Part shown: positions 31,324-41,155 of the stretch, one piece after another
How the letters are laid out: the number at the start of each line of letters is the position of its first letter
Position numbering within the stretch: position 1 is the first letter of the stretch
Source: Saccharomyces uvarum
Taxonomy: Eukaryota > Ascomycota > Saccharomycetes > Saccharomycetales > Saccharomycetaceae
NCBI GenBank assembly: GCA_947243795.1
Contig: OX365934.1
Span: 1 to 64,000, forward strand
Length of the DNA stretch: 64,000 nucleotides
Direction: 5' to 3'
The notes under the pieces: model-generated
Seen by the model: the letters and a program-made list of their open reading frames with translations, nothing else
Databases searched by the model: none
What the model was told of the DNA's origin: nothing
Position numbers and translations under genes: made by a program

Positions 31324-31478
31324 CCCGCCCAGCTCAATATTTTTTCGTTGTACATGATCTAAATGTCTCTAAATATTAAAGGTTAAAAAGGGAACTGCAT
31401 TAAAAAGGGCAGGTGCACTTGGAGAGGAAAGAGAGTAGCCAATAGAAGCTGCACAGTTTCAGCATTAACAGATTGGAT

Positions 31479-32207
31479 ATGAGTGAGGAAGAAGCGCATA
31501 ATAGAGTAGAGCTGGACGATGTAGGTGTTCAATTGGAGGACTATGACGAAGAAGATCTTTTGGAGTATGATGATGAAGCCTCTGAGGAACAGTCCCCTGA
31601 TGCTGACGTTCGTAATGCGGCAGAGACTTTGATGAAAAGCAAATTGCCGAAGGTCACTGTGATGTATGAAAGTGCCACGTTTTTGCTATTTGAAACGGAG
31701 GATGAGAATGAAAGCAACCACCCCATAATATGTGAAAATTCTGCTCTCTATCAACGACCCATGGGAGAATTCATGGAATCAATTCGCCAGTTTATGGGAA
31801 GCCGTTATGGTAGGTTAACTTTTGCTACAAAAGAGTTGGTTTTGCAAATGAAAAGTCTCGATTTGACTCTTTTTGAAGATAACGTTTACAACAACCATAT
31901 TTCATTCAACGACGTTTACACTATATTCAAAATTTTGAAGGAAAGATCAGAAGCTGATTTTGAAACCGATATACCGACACACTTGGCTATTGAATTAACT
32001 ACGAGGCCAAGGTTTGTCTCTCGGTATAACGCCTTGGTGGAGCTTACCGAAAGCTCAGCCACGTTGAAGAACATTAAACCGTTTTCCAACGACGAAACAC
32101 ATCCATTGATTTTGGATGATAATGACCAATCCGTTCACCAGAATACATCAGAGGTTATTGTGATGGACATTGAAGATGACGGAGAGGAAGATTTTCAAGA
32201 TGAATAG
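31479..32207 (+). CDS. RMR1: Meiotic recombination protein Rmr1
   Basis: This 242-residue acidic protein is required in S. cerevisiae for normal meiotic gene conversion; its biochemical activity is unknown. The ATG chosen gives MSEEEAHNRVELDD. A TTG two codons upstream is in frame but not a likely start. Both ends are strongly acidic (EDYDEEDLLEYDDEASEEQ; final VIVMDIEDDGEEDFQDE), with a globular middle (FMESIRQFMGSRYGRLTF). It is divergent from HFM1 and shares its URS1. Assignment rests on chromosome position and length (about 241 in S. cerevisiae). Confidence 0.88.
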   Translation: MSEEEAHNRVELDDVGVQLEDYDEEDLLEYDDEASEEQSPDADVRNAAETLMKSKLPKVTVMYESATFLLFETEDENESNHPIICENSALYQRPMGEFMESIRQFMGSRYGRLTFATKELVLQMKSLDLTLFEDNVYNNHISFNDVYTIFKILKERSEADFETDIPTHLAIELTTRPRFVSRYNALVELTESSATLKNIKPFSNDETHPLILDDNDQSVHQNTSEVIVMDIEDDGEEDFQDE

Positions 32208-32655
32208 CCAGGTTTGTCTTCAAAATATTCTTGGAGAAAGTAACAACTGGTGATGTGGGGGGGATTGGTGTCACAGCTAAAGAATTCTTTTAAAGAGTTT
32301 TTTCTTGCGGTATTTTTCCTTCTGTGTTAAAGTTGTCTTCTTTTTTGTTTGTGTGTCAGCAGTTAAATATTCGTTAGTTTGATTGACACGAAGATATGTA
32401 TTAGTTTATGTAACTGACCCAGGTCGCCTCTTTCAACAAATTGTACTATTTTATTACATTTTAGTTTTTTTACTTCTTTCTTTTTTTACTTTTTGCTTTT
32501 CAAAAGAGACAAACATATCTTTTCTAAAATAAAGTACAATAAAAGGTTATGGAATTACCAGTGAAAAAACTATTCAAAAGTAGTATATTTTATTATATGA
32601 CATTCATAGACTGCTGAAGTCATCGATAGTATCTATAATCCGATTCCAGAAAACT
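32208..32655 (+). promoter_or_regulatory. RMR1-ZIP2 spacer
   Basis: This 448-bp T-rich spacer holds the RMR1 3' end and the ZIP2 promoter. Long T runs around 32460-32500 are evident. I did not find a clear URS1 core (GGCGGC) or an exact middle sporulation element, although ZIP2 is a meiotic gene. Confidence 0.4.
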
Positions 32656-34779
32656 ATGAATATTGGAGTTTGGGAAGTTAAATTGTCTCCATGTAGTCAT
32701 GATGTGGGCGGCTATTCTGTCTTATTGGGAAGTTTGAAAGAGAACATAAAATTGGAGAGAAGAGCCCAAAAGTACTTGAAAGAGCTAACAAACTTGCATG
32801 TCAAGCCATTGAAAATTACGCTCTCAGGAAAAATTGATAAGATCGATAGGGAAAAATATCTTTTAGAGGTAATCCACAGCACATTCTACAGACAAAGAAC
32901 AACTCTAATAGTTAATAAAACCTGGAATACAGTAAATCTCAAACAAGACAACACGGAAGAACCATTGTATGAATTTCCTAAGGAGAAACTGAAAGTTGAG
33001 AAACAGGATATGTTATTTTTTAAATGGATGAAAACCCTTTCGACTGAGTTAAAGTTTACACTTCAACAATCATCACCGAAACACAGTTTGTCAAATAGTA
33101 ATATGAAATTGAGCTGGCATAACATCCCCATTCTCAGGCAGAATAAGTTAAAGAAGAAGGCATCGCGTATTGATCTAAAACAAATGCCGTCTGCTCTAGA
33201 AACCCAATTTAATAAAGTAAAAGAAGAAAAGTTGAACAACTGCGTCAAATTTTCAGATAAACCTTTATCAGATTGGGAACCTGCTATTTTTGAGCAAACT
33301 TATGAAAAGTACTTTTTAAACCCAGTGCTAATTAAAAAACCCTTGCAAAGAAACCGCAAATGCTGCAAACACGACTTTGAAGCTAGTACGCCAAATTGGG
33401 TGGTTACATTTCCAGATGGCAATCAAGAGTATGATATTTTTGAAAGGAATTATAATGAACTGTTTGATACACACTTTAATAAGCTAGAATTTTTCAAAAT
33501 AAGAACTAAAAAACCTGAAAGGAGCAAGCCGGTTAAGAAGAAGGTCCAGGACATATGGAGCTTAGACAAAGGAGATTTGAAGGTCCTGGTATGGGATCCT
33601 TTAAAAACATTCTACAGTTACTCTTGGAATACAATATTGGACAACGACGTCATAAATGAAAAAGCATACTCGATCAAACCAATAAAAATGAAATTTCAGA
33701 AGTTATATTCCAGTTCCCTCGACCTCATTGATAATCAAAGGAAGAAATTTGGCACTATAAAGCTTGCAGTGGGTATACCAAATGAAAAGACGACTGAAGA
33801 CACGTCATTTGAAGAAAGTGAAAGAAATGATATAACCGTCAACAGCACTTTCGGCTTAGAAAAAGACGATCACCTCTCATCTTCTAAAGTCGATATCAAC
33901 ACTTCGTTAGCTCCTCAAAAGAGATCTTTTATCGATGATGAACTGATATCCATACTAGCGACTAAAAGAAAATTTAAAAAGCATAAAGAACATGGTGGTA
34001 GTGCTACAAATATATCATCTACTTCGTATTTAATGAACTCTGGAACGTATGCAAACATTCCAACGGAAACATCAATTACTAAATCTGTTTGCAACGACAA
34101 GAGAGAATTATCATTCAATAGTTCATCGATAATCCATTCGATATTCAAAGATGATATCAAAAATAAATGTATCGCTGTAAACACAAATAAGATGATGGAA
34201 AACCACAAAGTGATCCAAGCATTATGTCAAAATTCTCAGTTAGACCTTATTGAACAACCTTACTTTGGCGAGTGCGACTTCATTATAGACCATTCAACTT
34301 GTTTACTTAAAATTCAAATGAATCAATTTTTGCAGCTCAAGGACAACGGATCGTTATATTACAGTAAGACAATAAATGACCTGTTAACTGAATTCCACAG
34401 AGTCATAATAATTGTACAATTTCCTGAAATATTACAAAAAGTAGACCCGGATCTCTTTTGGAAAGTTAGGTTCTATCTGTTGCATCCACGAATCGAAGCC
34501 TTTTTCACTTATGAAGATATGGACGTATTCATTGATTGGATAAAATACTTCATTACAAAGTGGGCATTTTCTTATGACGACGGGGAAGATAGAAATATCG
34601 CAAACGATGATGTTCTTCTGGATTTGGGGTTCAACATTCTTCTAGTACGAAAAATCTATCGAACGTACAGTCTGCAGGAGTTTCTCATGGCTGTAATACG
34701 AGAACAAAGTCAAGCTGTTGAGCTGTTAACGGTTTCACAAATGTCACGTCTGAGAAAGTTGCTAACTTTAGAATGGTAA
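32656..34779 (+). CDS. ZIP2: Meiotic ZMM protein Zip2 (XPF-like)
   Basis: This 707-residue synapsis-initiation protein works with Spo16 and Zip4 at crossover-designated sites. The C-terminal third carries an XPF-like, nuclease-dead fold plus helix-hairpin-helix (YFGECDFIIDHSTCLLKIQM, then the final LLTVSQMSRLRKLLTLEW). The N terminus MNIGVWEVKLSPCSHDVGGY and the total length agree with S. cerevisiae Zip2 (704 residues). The middle is low in conservation and charged. It lies next to RMR1 and HFM1, giving three meiotic recombination genes in a row. Confidence 0.92.
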   Translation: MNIGVWEVKLSPCSHDVGGYSVLLGSLKENIKLERRAQKYLKELTNLHVKPLKITLSGKIDKIDREKYLLEVIHSTFYRQRTTLIVNKTWNTVNLKQDNTEEPLYEFPKEKLKVEKQDMLFFKWMKTLSTELKFTLQQSSPKHSLSNSNMKLSWHNIPILRQNKLKKKASRIDLKQMPSALETQFNKVKEEKLNNCVKFSDKPLSDWEPAIFEQTYEKYFLNPVLIKKPLQRNRKCCKHDFEASTPNWVVTFPDGNQEYDIFERNYNELFDTHFNKLEFFKIRTKKPERSKPVKKKVQDIWSLDKGDLKVLVWDPLKTFYSYSWNTILDNDVINEKAYSIKPIKMKFQKLYSSSLDLIDNQRKKFGTIKLAVGIPNEKTTEDTSFEESERNDITVNSTFGLEKDDHLSSSKVDINTSLAPQKRSFIDDELISILATKRKFKKHKEHGGSATNISSTSYLMNSGTYANIPTETSITKSVCNDKRELSFNSSSIIHSIFKDDIKNKCIAVNTNKMMENHKVIQALCQNSQLDLIEQPYFGECDFIIDHSTCLLKIQMNQFLQLKDNGSLYYSKTINDLLTEFHRVIIIVQFPEILQKVDPDLFWKVRFYLLHPRIEAFFTYEDMDVFIDWIKYFITKWAFSYDDGEDRNIANDDVLLDLGFNILLVRKIYRTYSLQEFLMAVIREQSQAVELLTVSQMSRLRKLLTLEW

Positions 34780-35236
34780 ATATCCTTTGTAGCCTTATTA
34801 CCCGGTGAAAAAAGTTCCTTTCTCCTCTTCCTCCTCGACTTGTTGATTAGACAATATTGTGGTAGGTTTAATTACTCATGAGATAGTTCATTTAACAATG
34901 TATAAAATCAATAAGGAATCTGTCCATACACTTTTACTTCTCCATACGTTAACTATATTGGAATCTACGTGTAGTCTATGTCGACGTGTATAATTTTACA
35001 TCTGTCACAATAAACAACCCCGAAAAAAATAGCGCACGGATAAAGGGATTTTAATTAACGGTATGCGTTTCAGCCAGGTCAGATGACGTGAGAGTAAAAA
35101 GAATCAATAGTTGAGGGAAAAGCGTTTACTGTTTTGGAAGTAAGCAGAGTCTGAGTTTCATTTTTTTTCCAGTTGAAACAAGCTTTGTTCAGAAGTGTTT
35201 CTATTTCATCCCTTATTTTAATAGATATTCCTCTCG
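34780..35236 (+). promoter_or_regulatory. ZIP2-PDE1 spacer with a CRE-like element
   Basis: This 457-bp spacer has the ZIP2 3' end and the PDE1 promoter. ATGACGTGA at 35083-35091 resembles the Sko1/Aca1 CRE core TGACGT, about 150 bp before the PDE1 ATG. A T-run (TTTTTTTTCC) lies near 35160. Nothing else is recognised. Confidence 0.4.
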
Positions 35237-36346
35237 ATGGTCGTATTTGAAATAATCGTACTTGGAGCCAATGGGGGACCCTCTGAATATGGCACGCAAA
35301 GTTTTATTCTCAGACCTGCGAGGGCGGAAAGTCCAGAGTTAATAGCTGTCGATGGTGGCGCTGGGATGCATCAATTACGAGAAATGTTGGCCCAAAAGGG
35401 GAATGACAATGAAGACTATGACGAGCTTGTTCCAAGTTTCTATGAACATGATCGAGAACCAATAGAATTTTTTGTTAATTCTAAATTAAGCATACAGAGG
35501 GGCTTATCTAGATCTTTACTTCAATCGTTGAAGAGACATGGAGAGCATTTTGAGGATGCAAATACGACAAACAAATCTTTCAAGTTGTTCCAAGGGATTA
35601 CCGACTACTATATCACGCACCCACATTTCGACCATATTAGCGGAATGGTAATAAACTCTCCTTCAATATACGAGCAAGAAAACACCAGAAAGAAAACTAT
35701 ATGGGGGTTACCGCACACAATTGACGCCCTGCAAAAGCATGTGTTCAACGATTTAATGTGGCCAGATTTAACGGCAGAACGTTCGGAAAAACTGAAGTTA
35801 CGCTATTTGAACTCCAAGGAAGTTCACAAGTGTACTATTTTCCCTTGGGATGTAATACCGTTCAAAGTTCATCACGGTATAGGCGTCAAAACCGGCGCAT
35901 CAGTATACAGCACTTTTTATATCTTTAGAGACAGAGAAAGCAAAGACTGCATAATCGTTTGTGGAGACGTGGGACAGGACCATGCAGGTTTAGAAGAATC
36001 TTTACTAGAGGAATTTTGGTCGTATGTCGCTGAGAATATACCACTTTTGCATCTCAAGGGCATATTAGTGGAATGTTCTTGTCCTTTGTCTTTCAAACCA
36101 GAACAGCTGTATGGGCATCTGTCTCCGACATGTTTAATCAACGAATTATCCAATTTGAACACTCTATATAATAGTAGCAAAGGATTAAGTGGTTTGAATG
36201 TCATCGTCACACATGTCAAGACAACCCCCGCCAATAGAGACCCAAGACTGACCATACTCGAAGAATTACGATTTTTAGCTCAGGAAAGAAACTTGGGAGA
36301 CCTAAGGATATCCATTGCGCTGGAAGGCCACACCTTATTTCTATAG
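35237..36346 (+). CDS. PDE1: Low-affinity cyclic AMP phosphodiesterase (class II)
   Basis: This 369-residue metallo-beta-lactamase-fold enzyme hydrolyses cAMP to AMP and ends glucose-induced cAMP spikes. The zinc motif H128-P-H-F-D-H133 (HPHFDH) is the class II signature. Further conserved parts are CGDVGQDHAG and LSPTCLINEL near the C terminus. Length equals S. cerevisiae Pde1 (369). The N terminus starts with the conserved ILGANGGPSE segment. It is intact. Confidence 0.96.
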   Translation: MVVFEIIVLGANGGPSEYGTQSFILRPARAESPELIAVDGGAGMHQLREMLAQKGNDNEDYDELVPSFYEHDREPIEFFVNSKLSIQRGLSRSLLQSLKRHGEHFEDANTTNKSFKLFQGITDYYITHPHFDHISGMVINSPSIYEQENTRKKTIWGLPHTIDALQKHVFNDLMWPDLTAERSEKLKLRYLNSKEVHKCTIFPWDVIPFKVHHGIGVKTGASVYSTFYIFRDRESKDCIIVCGDVGQDHAGLEESLLEEFWSYVAENIPLLHLKGILVECSCPLSFKPEQLYGHLSPTCLINELSNLNTLYNSSKGLSGLNVIVTHVKTTPANRDPRLTILEELRFLAQERNLGDLRISIALEGHTLFL

Positions 36347-36556
36347 ATATGTGGAATCATCCACCTACTTTATGATATGTAATGCTATCTGTACTCTATT
36401 TATGTATTTTTCTAAAAGCCAACTTGATGCTATTACCCGACAATCAAACAATAGCTGGTCGGTATCCGATCAATTCAAATCTTTACTGGTATTGAAGATG
36501 AGTTAGCAAATTATAGAAGCGATCTCAATGTTTTATCTTCCCGGAATGAGCTCACA

Positions 36557-37153
36557 ATGGAACTTCAAGGTACTTCAAGAGAACCAAATCATGTCATTGC
36601 CAATCGAAGGTCAGAACGTGGCGTAATGAAAGGCGAAGTACGGCCTCAACAGGATATTACATCATATGGACAAAGCATCTGGTTGAGCCCAAGTTTAATC
36701 GCAGAGTATATACAGATACTTTTCAATTTAATTATAGGAGTAATAATATTGACCCTTGTTATTAAGTTTATATTAATGGTCAGAAACGATGTCAATTTGA
36801 AACTGGAACACGATGTTAGGGAAGCATTGGACAAGATTGCTACTTGTAAATCCAACTATATTAGAAACCAGTGCGACCCGCCTATGAGAGTTCCCGCATT
36901 AGAGATGCGCTGCGACGAGTGGTCTAAATGCATGAAACATGAAGTAGTACCTGGCTCCGACTATCAGTGGGCCAAAGCATGGGCACGTACGTTGGCTGGG
37001 GTGATAAATGCGTTCTTTGAGGCCTTCAGCTTGCGATCTTTCCTTTTCATTTTGATCAGCATCATAGGTATAATGTTTGTGGCCAATACAAGTTTTGGGT
37101 CGTACAGAGTCTACCTCAATCATAAAGATACAAAACCTGTTCACATTACATAG
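36557..37153 (+). CDS. BRR6: Nuclear envelope protein Brr6 (Brl1/Brr6 domain)
   Basis: This 198-residue integral protein of the nuclear envelope and ER functions in nuclear pore assembly and lipid homeostasis with Brl1 and Apq12. Membrane segments lie at about 53-75 and 161-180. They flank a lumenal region with four conserved cysteines (CKSNYIRNQC and the CDEWSKC pair) and an amphipathic-type helix. Length is essentially that of S. cerevisiae Brr6 (197). It converges with RAI1, leaving about 87 bp between stop codons. Confidence 0.94.
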   Translation: MELQGTSREPNHVIANRRSERGVMKGEVRPQQDITSYGQSIWLSPSLIAEYIQILFNLIIGVIILTLVIKFILMVRNDVNLKLEHDVREALDKIATCKSNYIRNQCDPPMRVPALEMRCDEWSKCMKHEVVPGSDYQWAKAWARTLAGVINAFFEAFSLRSFLFILISIIGIMFVANTSFGSYRVYLNHKDTKPVHIT

Positions 37154-37240
37154 TGTATGTAAGTATATCTATCTTCATACACATATATATTCTTATAGAC
37201 CAATTTCTGAACAAAAACATGCGAAAAGCAAAAATATGAC

Positions 37241-38410
37241 TTATTGCTCCTTTAACGATTTTCTCCATTCCTTAAACCCATTGGTTAATATACTTTGACC
37301 ATCAACCAAACCTAAATACTCGTCATCATTTTCTTCGATTTCAGATAATTTCAAGTGATTATTCTCGAAAACCAACTTAAATGCTCTTATCCGAGCATGT
37401 GGATCCTCCTCTCTTGGAACCATTTTCAAAAGCCATTCAGTAAGGAGGCCATACCACTTAATGGCTTCTAAACACGAGCTCCCCACTTGCGGGTTGTTGT
37501 TCTTCAACAAGACAGGTACTTCCTCTGTTGAAAACTCTTCCACAGTCTTTAACACATAATGGTCATCTTTGAATCCGTATATGATCCTTGGAATACCGAC
37601 CAAAAAGCACTGTAGCCAAGTTCGAAACAGTTTCCGCTCAAACTTATGGGTGTCTGACACGTTCATAACTTGCTGTGTACATTTCAATTCAGCATAATGT
37701 TTTAAATTATCCTTACCGTTTTCCTTGAAGTCGAACACACAGTCCACTTCTGCACCAAGAATCAGTTTGCAACTACCTACGCCAGTTCTCACAACACTAA
37801 TATATTCATCCCCATGTGACACAATCCGTTTAGTCCTTTTTTCTATGACTTCACGAGGTGTATACTGCAGGGGGTTGGAAAGTGTAGCCAGTGTCTCAAA
37901 TTTGTATCCAGTAAATCCACTCAATTCTTGATTATTGTTAGGTACTGCGCCAGCTGCCGAAACTGGTTTGGCTACATCGACAGCCTCAGGCACTTCCTTG
38001 ATAAAAAGTTGACCATTGAATGAAACGATACGGAGATTCACTGCATTGAAACCTGGAGAATCAAATGCAGATGATATTAGTTTTCTTGCAATTCCCCTAA
38101 AGGTGATGATATCAACATTGACTTTTTTCCCCTTATGCCTTTCAGAACTTTCTATAGTCTCTAATAGGCCACGTAGGGAGCATCTGTCCTCAAAATCCTT
38201 GTAGTAGTCCTTAAATTTCTGAAATCCCGCTGAAAGATCCAGCTTTCTATCCAGTTCAGCGTCCGGTAGATAGTAGTAATTTAAATTAGTATCATCACTC
38301 ACTAAATATTCTTCATCTTTAGTCCTTGAGTAAAATCCTATCTCCTTTGGCTGCTTCAAAGCAGTTGTCGACCCTCTTTGTTTTACAAACAAATTTGCGC
38401 TCACACCCAT
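37241..38410 (-). CDS. RAI1: RNA 5'-end decapping/pyrophosphohydrolase Rai1 (DXO family)
   Basis: This 389-residue nuclear partner of the exonuclease Rat1 removes pyrophosphate and incomplete caps from RNA 5' ends. Metal-binding DXO motifs are visible: E221-V-D223 in EVDCVFD and E241-L-K243 in AELKC, with an upstream GYKFE segment near 155. The Rat1-interacting C-terminal part ends [20 protein letters not shown]. cerevisiae Rai1 is 387 residues. It is divergent from GUS1. Confidence 0.95.
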   Translation of the reverse strand: MGVSANLFVKQRGSTTALKQPKEIGFYSRTKDEEYLVSDDTNLNYYYLPDAELDRKLDLSAGFQKFKDYYKDFEDRCSLRGLLETIESSERHKGKKVNVDIITFRGIARKLISSAFDSPGFNAVNLRIVSFNGQLFIKEVPEAVDVAKPVSAAGAVPNNNQELSGFTGYKFETLATLSNPLQYTPREVIEKRTKRIVSHGDEYISVVRTGVGSCKLILGAEVDCVFDFKENGKDNLKHYAELKCTQQVMNVSDTHKFERKLFRTWLQCFLVGIPRIIYGFKDDHYVLKTVEEFSTEEVPVLLKNNNPQVGSSCLEAIKWYGLLTEWLLKMVPREEDPHARIRAFKLVFENNHLKLSEIEENDDEYLGLVDGQSILTNGFKEWRKSLKEQ

Positions 38411-38532
38411 TATAATACACTACACTCAGCTTAATATGTCCTCACCGTCTACTATATCAAAGTAATGCCAACAACCCAACAATACCTACCTACCTCATCT
38501 CTTCTTAATATCTCGAAAACAAATTTTTCAAT

Positions 38533-38539
38533 TTACCCG
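38533..38539 (+). promoter_or_regulatory. Reb1 site in the RAI1-GUS1 divergent promoter
   Basis: TTACCCG is the Reb1 core and is preceded by an AT-rich tract. It lies 127 bp before the GUS1 ATG and 123 bp before the RAI1 ATG, central in the divergent promoter, a common place for nucleosome-excluding Reb1 sites. Confidence 0.55.
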
Positions 38540-38665
38540 AATGTTCGGTCATTTTTTTTTTCACTAAAAGGATGCAAAATGGAAGAGATTTGAAAAGACC
38601 TGTTTGTCATAAGAGGCAGTTCTACGCTTTTCTAGCAAGAAAAAGAAAGTATAGAAGGGATTGCG

Positions 38666-40792
38666 ATGCCATCTACTTTAACTATAAACGGCAAGGCTCC
38701 TGCGGTGGCCTATGCTGAATTGATCGCTGCTCGTATTGTGAATGCGTTAGCTCCAAACTCTATTGCTGTTGAATTCGTCGATGACAAGAAAGCTCCTGCA
38801 GCTAAACTCGACGATGCCACTGAAGATGTTTTCAACAAAATCACTGGAAAATTTGCTGCCATCTTTGATAACGGTAAGAAGGAGGAGGTTGCCAAGTGGG
38901 TTAAATTGGCTCAAGAAGAGTTAGTCGTTAAGAACTTCGGTAAATTGTCCCAATCATTGGAAACATTGGACTCTCAATTGAACTTGAGAACGTTCATTCT
39001 TGGTGGTTTGAAATACTCCGCTGCTGACGTTGCATGCTGGGGCGCTTTGAGATCCAATGGTATGTGTGGTTCTATCATCAAGAACAAGGTTGATGTTAAT
39101 GTCTCTCGTTGGTACACTTTGTTAGAAATGGATCCAATCTTTGGTGAAGCGCATGAATTCTTGACCAAATCTTTACAAGAAGTAAAGAAAAATGCTAACG
39201 TTGGTAAGAAGAAGGAAACCCACAAGGCTAACTTCGAAATTGATCTTCCAGATGCCAAGGTAGGTCAAGTTGTCACTCGTTTCCCACCTGAACCTTCTGG
39301 ATACTTACATATTGGACACGCTAAAGCTGCTTTGCTGAACCAGTATTTTGCTCAAGCTTACAAGGGTAAAATGATTATCAGATTTGATGACACCAACCCA
39401 TCGAAGGAAAAGGAAGAATTTCAAGATTCCATTTTGGAAGATCTTGAACTATTAGGTATTAAAGGTGACAGAATAACCTACTCTTCCGACTACTTCCAAG
39501 AAATGTACGATTACTGTGTTCAAATGATCAAAGATGGTAAGGCCTACTGTGACGATACTCCAACTGAAAAGATGAGAGAGGAACGTATGGATGGTATTGC
39601 TTCTGCAAGAAGAGACCGTTCCGTTGAAGAAAACTTAAGAATCTTCACTGAAGAAATGAAGAACGGTACTGAAGTAGGTTTGAAGAACTGTGTTCGTGCC
39701 AAGATTGATTACGAGGCTTTGAACAAGACTTTAAGAGATCCTGTCATTTACAGGTGTAACTTGACTCCTCACCATAGAACTGGTTCAACCTGGAAGATTT
39801 ACCCAACGTATGACTTCTGTGTTCCAATTGTTGATGCTCTTGAAGGTGTAACTCACGCGTTACGTACCATTGAATACAGAGACCGTAATGCTCAATATGA
39901 CTGGATGTTACAAGCTTTGCGTTTGAGAAAGGTCCACATCTGGGATTTCGCTCGTATTAACTTTGTTAGAACTTTGTTGTCTAAGAGAAAGTTGCAATGG
40001 ATGGTTGACAAGGAGTTAGTCGGAAATTGGGATGATCCAAGATTTCCAACTGTCAGAGGTGTGAGAAGAAGAGGTATGACTGTTGAAGGTTTAAGAAACT
40101 TCGTCTTATCTCAAGGTCCATCCAGAAATGTTATCAATTTGGAATGGAACTTGATTTGGGCTTTCAACAAGAAGGTCATTGATCCAATTGCTCCAAGACA
40201 CACCGCTGTTGTCAACCCAGTTAAAATTCACTTGGAAGGCGCTGAAGCTCCACAAGAACCAAAGATCGAAATGAAACCAAAACATAAGAAGAACCCGGCC
40301 GTTGGTGAAAAGAAGGTCATTTACTACAGGGACATTGTCGTTGACAAGGATGATGCCGACGTCATTGATGTTGATGAAGAAGTCACTTTAATGGACTGGG
40401 GTAATGTTATCATTACCAAGAAGAATGCCGACGGCTCTATGGTTGCTAAATTGCACTTGGAAGGTGATTTCAAGAAGACTAAGCACAAGTTAACTTGGTT
40501 AGCTGACACCAAGGATATTGTTCCTGTCGATTTAGTTGATTTCGACCACTTGCTAACCAAGGACAAATTGGAAGAAGACGAAAGCTTCGAAGATTTCTTG
40601 ACTCCTGAAACCGAGTTCCACACCGATGCCATTGCTGATTTGAATGTTAAAGACATGAAGGTTGGGGATATCGTCCAATTCGAAAGAAAGGGTTACTTCA
40701 GACTGGATGCTTTACCAAAGGATGGTAAGCCATACGTCTTTTTCACCATCCCAGATGGTAAATCCGTTAACAAGTACGGCGCTAAGAAATAA
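38666..40792 (+). CDS. GUS1: Glutamyl-tRNA synthetase, cytosolic
   Basis: This 708-residue class I synthetase charges tRNA-Glu. It has an N-terminal GST-like domain (about 1-190) that binds the cofactor Arc1, the HIGH motif at H215-I-G-H218 (SGYLHIGHAKAAL), and the KMSKS-type loop LSKRKL at 438-443. A beta-barrel anticodon-binding C-terminal half follows (EVTLMDWGNVIITKK). Length is identical to S. cerevisiae Gus1. Strong codon bias fits high expression. Confidence 0.97.
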   Translation: MPSTLTINGKAPAVAYAELIAARIVNALAPNSIAVEFVDDKKAPAAKLDDATEDVFNKITGKFAAIFDNGKKEEVAKWVKLAQEELVVKNFGKLSQSLETLDSQLNLRTFILGGLKYSAADVACWGALRSNGMCGSIIKNKVDVNVSRWYTLLEMDPIFGEAHEFLTKSLQEVKKNANVGKKKETHKANFEIDLPDAKVGQVVTRFPPEPSGYLHIGHAKAALLNQYFAQAYKGKMIIRFDDTNPSKEKEEFQDSILEDLELLGIKGDRITYSSDYFQEMYDYCVQMIKDGKAYCDDTPTEKMREERMDGIASARRDRSVEENLRIFTEEMKNGTEVGLKNCVRAKIDYEALNKTLRDPVIYRCNLTPHHRTGSTWKIYPTYDFCVPIVDALEGVTHALRTIEYRDRNAQYDWMLQALRLRKVHIWDFARINFVRTLLSKRKLQWMVDKELVGNWDDPRFPTVRGVRRRGMTVEGLRNFVLSQGPSRNVINLEWNLIWAFNKKVIDPIAPRHTAVVNPVKIHLEGAEAPQEPKIEMKPKHKKNPAVGEKKVIYYRDIVVDKDDADVIDVDEEVTLMDWGNVIITKKNADGSMVAKLHLEGDFKKTKHKLTWLADTKDIVPVDLVDFDHLLTKDKLEEDESFEDFLTPETEFHTDAIADLNVKDMKVGDIVQFERKGYFRLDALPKDGKPYVFFTIPDGKSVNKYGAKK

Positions 40793-41155
40793 GCATCATG
40801 TAAGTAATGTATACTCGTATTTATGTTATTTTCTACGCAATCTTTTAGAAGTCTGTTTTTCTGGGCCACAGCACACTCCTTTCGATAGTCCCACAATTAT
40901 AGGATGCTCAATCGTGAGTTTAACCCATAATTAGTATATGTATTCACTATACTTCAACTATAAAGCATTCTTTTATAGAACTTCAAAAAAAGCTCATTAC
41001 CCGGAGCTGAAATCTGAATAGTTTCGTCTTTTGATAAAAATGGTCAGTAATGAGTATATAGAAAACATAAGTAGACTTTGGAGAGTTTTAAAGAAGTGTA
41101 GCGATACGAAAAAAGTATTATTGAATCCCATTAGCTTACCTAGGACGCTATATAA
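40793..41155 (+). promoter_or_regulatory. GUS1-RTF1 spacer
   Basis: This 363-bp tandem spacer holds the GUS1 3' end and RTF1 promoter. AT-rich runs (CTATATAAATG directly at the RTF1 start) are visible. No binding site could be assigned with confidence. Confidence 0.4.
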
